A stretch of DNA of 64,000 nucleotides, taken from contig NZ_CP030047.1 of NCBI RefSeq assembly GCF_015291625.1, forward strand, positions 6,758,001 to 6,822,000, in the 5' to 3' direction. The position numbers and the translations under genes are program-made. The notes under the pieces are model-generated. The model was not told where the DNA came from. It ran no database searches and saw nothing but the letters and a program-made list of their open reading frames with translations. The first letter of the stretch is position 1. Every line of letters starts with the position of its first letter. Shown here in pieces: positions 8,515-16,819 of the stretch. The DNA is from Bradyrhizobium sp. CCBAU 53421 (GTDB taxonomy: Bacteria; Pseudomonadota; Alphaproteobacteria; Rhizobiales; Xanthobacteraceae).

Positions 8515-9837
8515 ATGCAGAGAGTGACACTCGTCGTCGCAGCCACGATGCTTGCGGCTCTACCGGCATTCGCCCAAACCGCGGGCGCGCCCGGCCCGAC
8601 TGCGCCGGTCCCGCCTCATCATGCGCTGCCGGCTGCGGCACCGGCGGCCACCCAGCCAAGCCAGGCCAAGTCGGCCTCGGTCGCGGAAACGCGATCGGCT
8701 GCCGCGCTCGCGTTGTCGCGCGAGCCAACCTACGACCAGGGCAGCGCACAACGCATTCGCGACGTGGCGAAGAGCTATTCCGATCTCGCCGCCCGCGGCG
8801 GTTGGCCTACGATCCCCGCGGACGCGAAATTTGCGTTGGGCATCCAGGGCGCCAATGACGATCTGCTGCGCAAGCGTCTGATCATCACCGGCGACCTTGC
8901 CGCCGACAAGGCCGCCGGCGCCTATGATGAAGTCCTGGCCGACGCGGTGAAGCACTTCCAGACACGCCACGGGCTCGCGGCGACCGGCACGGTGACGCCG
9001 CGGACGCTGGCTGCACTCAACGTTCCCGTGCAGAAGCGGATCAAGCAGCTCGAGGCCTCGCTGGAGCGGCTTGACCAGATGGATTTCCAGTTCGGCCAGC
9101 GCTATGTCGTGGTCAACGTTCCCGCCACCTTCGCCGAGGCCGTCGAGGACGACAAGGTCGTGCGGCGCTACCGCGTGATCGTCGGCAAGACCGAGAAACC
9201 CTCGCCGACGCTGACGTCCGAGATCACCGACGTCATTCTCAATCCGACCTGGACGGTGCCGTTATCGATCACCAAGACGGAGATCGCGGCGCATATGCGC
9301 AAGGATCCGACCTACCTGTCGCGCATGCACATGGACGTGCTCGACGCCCACGACAACCCGATCGATCCGCGTTCGGTCGACTGGTCGGGCGATCACGCGC
9401 AGAACATCACGGTGCGTCAGCAGAGCGGTGCATGGAATGCGCTCGGCGCGGTCAAGATCGACATGCCGAACTCCTATTCGGTCTACATGCACGACACCAA
9501 TCAGCACAGCCTGTTCAACGACGACTATCGCTTCGATTCGCATGGCTGCTCGCGCGTCGACAATGTCCGCGACCTCGCGGCATGGCTGCTGAAGGACCAG
9601 CCGCAATGGACCCGCGCTGCCATCGATGCCGCGATCGCCGCCGGGCAGCGTCAGGACGTCCGCATGCTGAAGAAGGTGCCGGTGGCCTGGGTCTACCTCA
9701 CGGCGTGGATGACGAAGGACCGGACCATCCAGTTCCGCAACGATGTCTACGACCAGGACCAGCAACTCCTTGAAGCCACCGCGGAGGAAGCTGCCTTCTT
9801 CAACAAGGCCGCCGAACATCCGCTGACCACGCAGTAG
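8515..9837 (+). CDS. Secreted L,D-transpeptidase (YcbB-like) with peptidoglycan-binding domain
   Basis: This 440-residue cell-wall enzyme forms 3-3 cross-links in peptidoglycan. A Sec signal peptide covers residues 1-20 (cleavage after PAFA). A Pro/Ala-rich linker follows to about 60, then a peptidoglycan-binding-like helical segment at about 135-170 (DAVKHFQTRHGL, TGTVTPRTLAALN). The YkuD catalytic domain runs from about 195 to 365. His326 in YMHDT and the nucleophile Cys345 in DSHGCSRV give the catalytic set. The arrangement MHDT...LF...SHGC is that of the YcbB/LdtD type. A GGAG site precedes the ATG. The gene stands alone. Confidence 0.92.
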   Translation: MQRVTLVVAATMLAALPAFAQTAGAPGPTAPVPPHHALPAAAPAATQPSQAKSASVAETRSAAALALSREPTYDQGSAQRIRDVAKSYSDLAARGGWPTIPADAKFALGIQGANDDLLRKRLIITGDLAADKAAGAYDEVLADAVKHFQTRHGLAATGTVTPRTLAALNVPVQKRIKQLEASLERLDQMDFQFGQRYVVVNVPATFAEAVEDDKVVRRYRVIVGKTEKPSPTLTSEITDVILNPTWTVPLSITKTEIAAHMRKDPTYLSRMHMDVLDAHDNPIDPRSVDWSGDHAQNITVRQQSGAWNALGAVKIDMPNSYSVYMHDTNQHSLFNDDYRFDSHGCSRVDNVRDLAAWLLKDQPQWTRAAIDAAIAAGQRQDVRMLKKVPVAWVYLTAWMTKDRTIQFRNDVYDQDQQLLEATAEEAAFFNKAAEHPLTTQ

Positions 9838-10057
9838 GCGCTTTTCCGCGAAGCGCGACCAAACGTCATCACGTCTTGTTTGCGCCTCGCCATTCTGTCG
9901 CGCGGCCAATTGTCGCCCGCGCATCGAGCGACCTCACAACTCCCGCATTTCCTGCGTTGAACCGGCGTCGCCGGAACCAAGTGCACCTGCCTGTCTTTTT
10001 GTCGCAGCAACGAAGTGGCCGCGTGGACGTTTTCAGGCTTCAACCAAGGAGATCTCA

Positions 10058-10387
10058 ATGAATATCAAGCTTGCCGTTATTGGACTGGCCGCGCTCGGAA
10101 GCGCAGCTTTGATGTCCGGTGCGGCGTCGGCGATGCCGAACGGGCTTCCGCAGGCCAGCCACATCGCAGGCGAAACGTCCAATATCGACAAGGTGCGCCA
10201 GGTCTGCGATCGCTGGGGCCGCTGCTACTGGCAACCGGGCTACGGCTACGGACCGCGCCATCACGGCTGGCATCACCGTCCGCACTTCTACCCCCGCCAT
10301 CATCACGGGCACCGTCATCACGGCGGAGGCGGACATCATGGTGGCGGCCATCACGGCGGCGGACATCACGGCGGACACCGGCGCTAA
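10058..10387 (+). CDS. Secreted histidine/glycine-rich small protein
   Basis: This 109-residue protein has a clear Sec signal peptide (residues 1 to about 25, ending ASA). A short middle follows with two cysteines in VCDRWGRCYW, then a C-terminal half dominated by His, Gly and Arg with repeated GHHGG units. An AAGGAG ribosome site is well placed. The composition suggests binding of divalent metals (Ni, Zn, Cu) in the periplasm, but this is inference. Proteins with a CDRWGRC core and a variable tail are common in Bradyrhizobium and have no known role. A hairpin ends the unit. Confidence 0.75.
   Translation: MNIKLAVIGLAALGSAALMSGAASAMPNGLPQASHIAGETSNIDKVRQVCDRWGRCYWQPGYGYGPRHHGWHHRPHFYPRHHHGHRHHGGGGHHGGGHHGGGHHGGHRR
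10331..10375 (+). repeat. Three tandem 15-bp repeats in the His-rich tail
   Basis: Three consecutive copies of a GGMCATCAYGGYGGM-type unit (10331-10345, 10346-10360, 10361-10375) encode the GHHGG repeats. Such in-frame repeats can change copy number between strains without breaking the frame. Confidence 0.85.
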
Positions 10388-10395
10388 TCGTCAGC

Positions 10396-10415
10396 GAGGG
10401 GGCTTCGGCCCCCTC
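10396..10415 (+). terminator. Hairpin terminator after the His-rich gene
   Basis: GAGGGGGC pairs with GCCCCCTC around a TTCG tetraloop, starting 9 bases after the stop codon. The following T-run is weak (ACCTTT). Confidence 0.75.
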
Positions 10416-10486
10416 ACCTTTGCGCACCACAGCGTGGTGAGAACACAAAGCGCCGCCAGCTTCTGTTGCCGGGCGGCCAGTGCCGA

Positions 10487-12253
10487 CTACGTCTGCCCCG
10501 CGCGGCGGACGAGCACATTCTCGAGGAAGAGATACTCGATGCCGGTACCGAGGAAGGTGTCGATGGCTTCGCGCGGCGTGTTGACGATCGGCTGCCCCTT
10601 CACGTTGAAGCTCGTGTTCAGCACCATCTCGCGGCCGGTCGCCCGGCCGACGGCCCGCAGCAGCGCGTGGAATTCCGGATTGTCCCTGGCGCCGACCGTC
10701 TGCACGCGGGCCGAGCCGTTGACATGGGTGATCGCCGGCAGTGCGGCGCGGTGCTCGGGGCGCACGTCGGCGGTCATGATCATGTAGGGAAGCTCGAGCC
10801 CTTTCGGGACCTCGAACCATTCATGCACCTGCTCGAGGCTGACCGCCGGCGCGAACGGGCGGAAGGCTTCGCGCATCTTGACCATCGCGTTGATGCGGTC
10901 GCGCATCTCAGGATGACCGGGATCGGCGAGGATGCTGCGGTGTCCGAGCGCGCGGGGGCCGAACTCCATCCGTCCACGATACCAACCGAGCACGCGTCCG
11001 GCCGCGATCAGCCTCGCCGCTGCCGCGCAGGTCTCGTCGAGATCCGCAAAGCGCGTGATCTCGACGCGGCCGGCGGTTTCGGCCAGTGCCCGGTTGATCT
11101 CGGTTTGCGCGTGTGCGGGGCCGAGAAAAGGCACCGGCATGCGGACGTTCTTCACGCCGCGGTCGCGCGATGCCGACCAGAGCGCGGCGCCGAGCGCGGA
11201 GCCATCGTCGCCGGCGGCCGGCTGCACGTAGATCTCGTCGAACAGGCCGGACTGCAGCAGGCGGCCGTTGGCAGTGCAGTTGAGCGCGACACCGCCCGCC
11301 ATCGCGAGCCTGCGCAGGCCGGTGCTGCGGCCGAAATGACCGCAGATGTGGAGCATGACGCTGTCGAGGCATTCCTGCAGCGCCGCGGCGACGTCGCGAT
11401 GGCCGTCGGTGACGTCGCCGTCGGGCGCGCGAGCCGGGATCAGATGCTCGCCGAGATGGCGTCGCGTCGCGCCGTAGGTCTCGCGATCCTTTCGCTCGGT
11501 GTTGAGGCGGAGCAGCGGAATCCTGATCAAGCCGTCGTCGCGCAGTTCCACGGTCCGCTCGAAGAAAGCACGGTGGCGGGCGGGATCGCCATAGGGAGCA
11601 AGCCCCATGATCTTGTATTCGTCGGAGTTGAAATCGAAGCCGAGATGCAGCGTCAGGGTGGAATAGAGGATGCCGATCGAATCCTGGGCGGTGATTTCCG
11701 CGAGCTTTTCGATCGCGTTGTCGTGCGCGTGATAGACAGTGACGGCGTGGACCTCGCCCATGCCGTCGAGCACCACCACCAGGCACTCGTCCCATCCTGA
11801 GGTGTAGTAGGCGCTGGCGGCGTGGGACAGATGATGGTTGACGTGATGGACCTTGCCGGCGGGAAATCCCGGCAGATGCTCATCCAGCTGTGAGAGCAGT
11901 TTTTCACGCGAAAACACCTCCCTGTATTGCCGGGCGGAGGTCGGATCCAGCATGAACGCGGCCTTGTAGGGCGCATAGTCGAAGCCGTGAGAGACCACGT
12001 CAATGTCGGATGGCTTCAGGCCAGCGGTGTCCAGGCAGTAGCTGACAGCGCCGATCGGAAAATCACCCGTGTGCTTCTTGCGATTGAAACGCTCTTCGGC
12101 GGCACCGGCGACGATCCTGCCATCGACCACCAGCACCGCAGCGGAATCGTGGCCTTGTGAGATCCGGTATTCGCGCTCCTCCAGGCCCGGCCAGTGCTTC
12201 CTCTTGAAGGGGATCGAGTTCTCGAATCCACTGATGCCGATCACTTTCGTCAT
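10487..12253 (-). CDS. NodU/CmcH/TobZ-family O-carbamoyltransferase
   Basis: This 588-residue enzyme transfers a carbamoyl group from carbamoyl phosphate, through carbamoyl-AMP, to a hydroxyl of a small molecule. The N-terminal Kae1-like domain shows GHDSAAVLVVDG (about 34-45), EERF (53-56) and the metal-binding HHLSHAASAYY (140-150). The C-terminal YrdC-like domain shows GRMEFGPRALGHRSI and NTSFNVKGQPIVNTP. The ATG at 12253 is chosen over an upstream TTG. It is transcribed away from the monooxygenase, adenylation, carrier and GNAT-like genes across a 256-bp gap, which suggests it carbamoylates the product of that pathway. No nod genes are nearby, so a Nod-factor role is unlikely. Confidence 0.9.
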   Translation of the reverse strand: MTKVIGISGFENSIPFKRKHWPGLEEREYRISQGHDSAAVLVVDGRIVAGAAEERFNRKKHTGDFPIGAVSYCLDTAGLKPSDIDVVSHGFDYAPYKAAFMLDPTSARQYREVFSREKLLSQLDEHLPGFPAGKVHHVNHHLSHAASAYYTSGWDECLVVVLDGMGEVHAVTVYHAHDNAIEKLAEITAQDSIGILYSTLTLHLGFDFNSDEYKIMGLAPYGDPARHRAFFERTVELRDDGLIRIPLLRLNTERKDRETYGATRRHLGEHLIPARAPDGDVTDGHRDVAAALQECLDSVMLHICGHFGRSTGLRRLAMAGGVALNCTANGRLLQSGLFDEIYVQPAAGDDGSALGAALWSASRDRGVKNVRMPVPFLGPAHAQTEINRALAETAGRVEITRFADLDETCAAAARLIAAGRVLGWYRGRMEFGPRALGHRSILADPGHPEMRDRINAMVKMREAFRPFAPAVSLEQVHEWFEVPKGLELPYMIMTADVRPEHRAALPAITHVNGSARVQTVGARDNPEFHALLRAVGRATGREMVLNTSFNVKGQPIVNTPREAIDTFLGTGIEYLFLENVLVRRAGQT

Positions 12254-12509
12254 ATTCAACAACCCCTGGACGGATCACGCTCAAGGGAAACTCGAACAGG
12301 TTGCGCGGCATCGTTGCAGAGAAACCGGAGCAATCAAAGGGCCGCAAAAGGTGCAGTGCGCCGCCCCCGAATAGTTGGCGGAGCATTCGTTCCCATCCGC
12401 TTGACGGAGTACCACCTTTGCGTCGGGGGAGCTCACGAACGCATCTGCTACCATGACCCGGTTCTCCACCAGCCACGGCGTTTCGACGCCTTTTGGACGG
12501 AGGTGGATG

Positions 12510-13577
12510 ATGGATATGTTTTCCGACATTCGGTTCGACGTCTTCAGCACGTGCCCGCAATCCGGCGCGGTGCAGTCGGCGGACTATGTCGAACGGGTGC
12601 AGGCCGTCGCCCGCTGGAGCGAAGAGGCGGGCTGCAAGGGAATCCTGGTCTATACGGAAAATTCCCTGGTCGATCCCTGGCTCGTCTCGCAGGTGATCCT
12701 GCAGAGCACCAAGGAACTCTGTCCGCTGGTGGCGGTGCAGCCGGTCTACATGCATCCGTACAGCGTCGCCAAGATGGTGAGCTCGTTTGCGCATATGTAC
12801 GGGCGCCGGCTCTATCTGAACATGGTCGCGGGCGGCTACACGACCGAGCTTGCGGCACTCGGCGACGCGACGGCGCACGACAGGCGGTACGCGAGGCTCG
12901 TCGAATACACCGCCATCATCAAGCTGCTGCTGGAGAACGCCGAGCCGGTAACGCACGAAGGCGAATTCCATGCCGTCCGCAATCTGAGAATGACCCCGCC
13001 ACTGCCGCGGGAATTGCTGCCCGGCATATTCGTGTCGGGCTCCTCGGAAGCCGGGCTCGCTGCCGCCAAGGTGCTGGGCGCAACACCGGTGAAGTATCCC
13101 AAGCCGGCCGCAGAGTACGGGCAGGCCGATACTGACTGCGTCGGGTCGGGCGTGCGCGTCGGCATCATCGCCCGCGCGAGCGCCGAGGAGGCCTGGCGGG
13201 TCGCGCATGAACGTTTCCCGACCGACAAGAAGGGGCAGCTGGCACACAAACTGGCCATGAAGGTCTCGGATTCGGCGTGGCACAAGCAGATGTCCGATCT
13301 CGCGGCCGAGACGGCCGCCCAGGACACGCCGTATTGGCTGGTGCCGTTCGAGAACTACAAGACCTTCTGTCCGTATCTGGTCGGCGACTACGGGGTCGTC
13401 TCCGACGAACTCGCGCGCTACGCCGCGGCCGGCTACGGGACCTTCATCCTGGACATCCCACCCACCCGCGAGGAACTGGTCCATACGGGCGAGGTCTTCG
13501 GACAGGCGCTGACGAAGGCCCGGCGTCTGAAGTCATCAGCGCTTCGCGATCCGGCGCGTCAGGGCCTTGCAGGCTAG
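12510..13577 (+). CDS. LLM-class (luciferase-like) flavin-dependent monooxygenase
   Basis: This 355-residue TIM-barrel enzyme uses reduced flavin and oxygen, and is related to SsuD-type alkanesulfonate monooxygenases. Family segments include ARWSEEAGCKGILVYTEN, YGRRLYLNMVAGGY and PGIFVSGSSEAGLAAAKVLG. The start at 12510 has GGAGG six bases upstream; ATGs at 12507 and 12516 are alternatives. The adenylation gene begins 16 bases after its stop, so the two are cotranscribed. In this setting it more likely hydroxylates a carrier-bound or free amino acid, or its amine nitrogen, than desulfonates an alkanesulfonate. No flavin reductase is adjacent. Confidence 0.88.
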   Translation: MDMFSDIRFDVFSTCPQSGAVQSADYVERVQAVARWSEEAGCKGILVYTENSLVDPWLVSQVILQSTKELCPLVAVQPVYMHPYSVAKMVSSFAHMYGRRLYLNMVAGGYTTELAALGDATAHDRRYARLVEYTAIIKLLLENAEPVTHEGEFHAVRNLRMTPPLPRELLPGIFVSGSSEAGLAAAKVLGATPVKYPKPAAEYGQADTDCVGSGVRVGIIARASAEEAWRVAHERFPTDKKGQLAHKLAMKVSDSAWHKQMSDLAAETAAQDTPYWLVPFENYKTFCPYLVGDYGVVSDELARYAAAGYGTFILDIPPTREELVHTGEVFGQALTKARRLKSSALRDPARQGLAG

Positions 13578-13593
13578 TCTAGGCGATCGTTCG

Positions 13594-15198
13594 ATGGAGT
13601 TGCGCGCGGACGGATCACGACGGTTGTGGACGGGCTTCCTGCGCTCGGCGAAGCTGTTTCCCGACCGTCCTGCCGTCATCGCACAAGGCACGTCGCTGTC
13701 GTATCGGCAGCTTCGCGAGGTTGCGATCCGCATCGCGGCCTGTATCCAGGCCCATCGCGAAGGGGCGTGGACGCCGCTGACTGCGGTGTTCGCGCATCGC
13801 AGCCCGACGGCGTTCGCCGGCGTGCTCGGATCGCTGCTGGCCGGAAACGGCTACGTACCGCTGAACCGTACCTTCCCGGTCGAGCGCACCAGGTCGATGC
13901 TCGTCCGCTCGGAGTGCCGCTCGATCATCGTCGACGCGGAATCCTTGCCGCAAATGGGCTCGCTCATGGCGGGCGTCGACGAGCCGCTGCTCGTGATCGC
14001 GCCCGATCTCGAAGATCCGCGCCCCTATCGCGAACGATGGCCGCGGCACACTGTCGTCGGCGCTGCCGATCTCGAAGGATATACCGACTGGCGCGATCCG
14101 GACGCGCGCGCGGACGCGATCGCCTATCTGCTGTTCACCTCCGGCAGCACCGGAATTCCGAAAGGGGTGATGGTCGCACACCGCAACGTCGCAGCCTATG
14201 TCGACCATGCCGCGGATCGCTTCGCCATCACGGAGCTGGACGTCGTCTCGCAGACCTTCGACATGACGTTCGACCTATCGGCTTCCGACATGTTCGTAGC
14301 GTGGGAACGCGGTGCCTGCGTGTGCTGCCCCTCGCAGAAGACGCTGATCAATCCGGGGCGGTACATCCGCGAGCAGGGATTGACGATCTGGTTCTCGGTG
14401 CCCTCGATGGTCGCACTGATGAAGCAGTCCGGCCTGCTGAAGCCGGGAGGGTTTCCCTCGCTCAGGCTCAGCCTGTTCTGCGGCGAGCCGCTGCCCGTCG
14501 CTAGCGTCGAGGCCTGGGCGATGGCCGCGCCGAACAGCGTCGTCGAGAACATCTACGGACCGACCGAACTGACCATCGCGTGCACCGGCTACCGGTGGGA
14601 TCCGAAGCGCGGGCCGGCCGAAGCGGAGATGGGCATCGTGCCGATCGGCGCGCCGTTCCCGGGAATGGATGTGCTCGTCGTCGATGAGCACCTGAACGAG
14701 GTCGCGCCGGGCGCGGACGGCGAACTGCTGATGAGCGGTCCGCAGATGTCGCTCGGCTACTGGAAGGATCCCGGGAAGACCGCCGCGGCTTTCGTCGTCC
14801 CGCCCGGTCGGAAAGAGCTGTTCTACCGCACTGGCGACCGCGTGCGCCGGCCCGCCGGCGATGGTCCCCTGACCCATCTCGGCCGCTTGGATTCCCAGGT
14901 GAAGATCCTCGGGCACCGGGTGGAGCTCGGCGAGATTGAGGCGGTGGTGCGCGAGGCCTCGGGCGTCGATGGCGTCGTGGCGATCGGTTGGCCCATCAGC
15001 CCGAGCGGCTATGGCGGCATCGAAGTGCTTATCGAAGGCGGGCCGATTGATCTCGACGGGCTTCGCGCGGCGGTCGCCGCCCGGCTGCCGGACTACATGG
15101 TCCCGCGAAGATGGCACCTCCGCGGCCGGCTGCCCCGCAACGCCAACGGAAAATACGACCGCAAGGCCATGCCGGCGGTTCTGGGAGACAGTCAATGA
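13594..15198 (+). CDS. Stand-alone amino-acid adenylation enzyme (NRPS A domain, DltA-like)
   Basis: This 534-residue enzyme activates a carboxylic acid, probably an amino acid, with ATP and loads it on a carrier protein. The core motifs are in order: FTSGSTGIPKG (181-191), FDLSASD, YGPTE (321-325), YRTGDR (411-416), HLGRLDSQVKILGHRVELGEIE region (428-449) and NANGKYDRK with the catalytic Lys520. The Asp in TFDLS matches the residue that holds the alpha-amino group in amino-acid-activating domains. The LFCGEPLP segment resembles D-alanine ligase DltA. The ATG at 13594 is preferred to a TTG at 13567. Its stop overlaps the carrier gene start (ATGA), so the two work together. The substrate cannot be read with confidence. 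Confidence 0.9.
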   Translation: MELRADGSRRLWTGFLRSAKLFPDRPAVIAQGTSLSYRQLREVAIRIAACIQAHREGAWTPLTAVFAHRSPTAFAGVLGSLLAGNGYVPLNRTFPVERTRSMLVRSECRSIIVDAESLPQMGSLMAGVDEPLLVIAPDLEDPRPYRERWPRHTVVGAADLEGYTDWRDPDARADAIAYLLFTSGSTGIPKGVMVAHRNVAAYVDHAADRFAITELDVVSQTFDMTFDLSASDMFVAWERGACVCCPSQKTLINPGRYIREQGLTIWFSVPSMVALMKQSGLLKPGGFPSLRLSLFCGEPLPVASVEAWAMAAPNSVVENIYGPTELTIACTGYRWDPKRGPAEAEMGIVPIGAPFPGMDVLVVDEHLNEVAPGADGELLMSGPQMSLGYWKDPGKTAAAFVVPPGRKELFYRTGDRVRRPAGDGPLTHLGRLDSQVKILGHRVELGEIEAVVREASGVDGVVAIGWPISPSGYGGIEVLIEGGPIDLDGLRAAVAARLPDYMVPRRWHLRGRLPRNANGKYDRKAMPAVLGDSQ

Positions 15199-15512
15199 GC
15201 GGTCCGACCACCGACGACGTCCGCGCATTCTTCGGCACTTTCCTCAACCGGAAGCTGGAGGACCGCGGACAGCGCCCGCTGCGTGATCTTCCCGACGACT
15301 ACGACCTGCTGCTGTCGGGGGCGCTCGATTCGCTCGCCTTCGTCGAGATGATGATGGCGGCAGGCGAACACTTCGACAGGGAGATCGATTTCGAGAATCT
15401 CGATCCCGAACAGATGACGCTGATCGGGCCGCTGTGCCAGTTCGTGTCGGAGCAATTGGCGCAGCGTCGATTGCGAAACGGGCCGACCGGGTCGTCGCCG
15501 CCATACGGCTAG
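15195..15512 (+). CDS. Acyl/peptidyl carrier protein
   Basis: This 105-residue helical carrier has the phosphopantetheine site Ser46 in LLLSGALDSLAFVEMM. The DSL form and the LLSGALDS context resemble D-alanyl carrier proteins and the free-standing carriers that partner single adenylation domains. It overlaps the adenylation gene by four bases (translational coupling), which makes it the likely acceptor of the activated amino acid. The C-terminal tail after about residue 90 is probably disordered. A phosphopantetheinyl transferase is not present nearby and would be supplied from elsewhere. Confidence 0.9.
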   Translation: MSGPTTDDVRAFFGTFLNRKLEDRGQRPLRDLPDDYDLLLSGALDSLAFVEMMMAAGEHFDREIDFENLDPEQMTLIGPLCQFVSEQLAQRRLRNGPTGSSPPYG

Positions 15513-15523
15513 GGAGGGTTTTG

Positions 15524-16768
15524 ATGGCCGGGACCCGTGTGCCGGCGCAAATTCAGACGCGCTCCAGGTATCACGCCGCCGATATCCTGCTCCGACTCCT
15601 GAAAAGCCGGCGTCGTCCTGCGTCCGCTCGAGCCGAAGCGGCAATGCTCTCCGGAAGCGCGTTGGCGCCGGCAAAGCAGCGGGAGGTCCGGTTCGCGGAT
15701 TTCGAAAGCGTCGCGAGGCTGAAGGAACGCGGGGGCCTTGCGAAAGACAGCCCGGAGAACTGGGATCGGCTCTGGCGACAAAATCCCGCGATGGCCGCCG
15801 CCAAATCGCAGCCAAGCATGGGGTGGGTGCTGGAGACCGAGCAGGGGATTGTCGGGTACCAGGGAAACATTCCCGTGCTCTACCGGCTCGAAAGCCGAAC
15901 GATATTCGCCGCGACAGCCGCTGGCTTGGTGATCGACCCGGCGTACCGCACCCGCTGCATCGGCCTGCTGGCTTCGTTCTTTCGGCAGCGAGATGTCGAG
16001 CTCCTTGTCATCACGAACTCGACAGCATCGGTGGTCAATCAATCAAAAGCCCTTCACGCGAGGTCGTTGCCTGACCCCGACTACGACAAGATCTTGTTCT
16101 GGATCCTGGATGTCCATCAGTTCGCGCGGGTGCTCGCAACGAAGTTCGACGTCGGGAGCGGAATGGAGTCTGTTGGAGCTTTCCTTGCCTCGTCGGCCAT
16201 GCGTTTGGATTCGCTCCGCCGCGGACCACGGGGTTGTCTGACCGGAATAACGGAAATCGATGTGAAGGACATCGGCGACGAATTCGAAGCGCTGTGGCGA
16301 CGCAAATTGGGCGAGGCCCCTCGGTTGTTGGCCGACCGAAGTGCCGCCTCTCTCAGGTGGCACTTCACGCTCCCTGGGAGCTCTTCGACGGTTGCCGTGC
16401 TTTGCTGTCATCGATTTCAGCGCTTGGCGGGGTATGCCGTCGTGCTGCATGCGGTCGACCGCGAGACAGGTTTGCGACGGTCGATGCTTGCCGACATCCT
16501 GGTGGAGCAGGATGACGCAGACGTGACCGAGGCGCTGCTCGAGGCGGCCTATGCGAACGCGGTCGCTTCGGGCGGTCATCTCTTCGAGCTGGTCGGCGTG
16601 CCCGGACATATCAGGCAGATCCTGATGAGATGGAATCCCTACGTCAGGACTTACCCGACCGATCCGCTCATCTACAAGGCGACGGACGAGGGCCTGGCTC
16701 GCGCCCTCGAAGACGAAAGCGCCTGGTACGCCGGCCCGTTCGACGGCGACGCAACGCTGCTGCCGTGA
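15524..16768 (+). CDS. GNAT-like acyltransferase of the carrier-protein locus
   Basis: This 414-residue protein begins at an ATG with AGGGAGGG just upstream, 11 bases after the carrier gene. The first half contains a GNAT-like core (GWVLETEQGIVGYQGNIPVLY, then AAGLVIDPAYRTRCIGLLASFF), where the acetyl-CoA loop RxxGxG/A is degenerate (RTRCIG). The second half (about 230-400) looks like a second, diverged GNAT fold. Such double-GNAT proteins can transfer acyl or aminoacyl groups from CoA or a carrier. In this operon it may offload the carrier-bound intermediate. Base composition is slightly less GC-rich than in neighbouring genes. The family assignment is moderate and the exact role unknown. 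Confidence 0.7.
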   Translation: MAGTRVPAQIQTRSRYHAADILLRLLKSRRRPASARAEAAMLSGSALAPAKQREVRFADFESVARLKERGGLAKDSPENWDRLWRQNPAMAAAKSQPSMGWVLETEQGIVGYQGNIPVLYRLESRTIFAATAAGLVIDPAYRTRCIGLLASFFRQRDVELLVITNSTASVVNQSKALHARSLPDPDYDKILFWILDVHQFARVLATKFDVGSGMESVGAFLASSAMRLDSLRRGPRGCLTGITEIDVKDIGDEFEALWRRKLGEAPRLLADRSAASLRWHFTLPGSSSTVAVLCCHRFQRLAGYAVVLHAVDRETGLRRSMLADILVEQDDADVTEALLEAAYANAVASGGHLFELVGVPGHIRQILMRWNPYVRTYPTDPLIYKATDEGLARALEDESAWYAGPFDGDATLLP

Positions 16769-16819
16769 TGGCTCCGCTCAGCCGGCGCGGCGGAACGAGG
16801 CGGGTTGGACTCGTCGCCG

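Noticed and set aside
10487..12253. Nodulation gene nodU as part of a symbiosis island
   Set aside because: The family match is to carbamoyltransferases in general. No nod, nif or fix genes or mobile elements are near, and the neighbours point to a small-molecule pathway.
15195..15512. Fatty-acid synthesis acyl carrier protein
   Set aside because: The site context and the overlap with an adenylation gene fit an aminoacyl carrier; there are no fab genes nearby.
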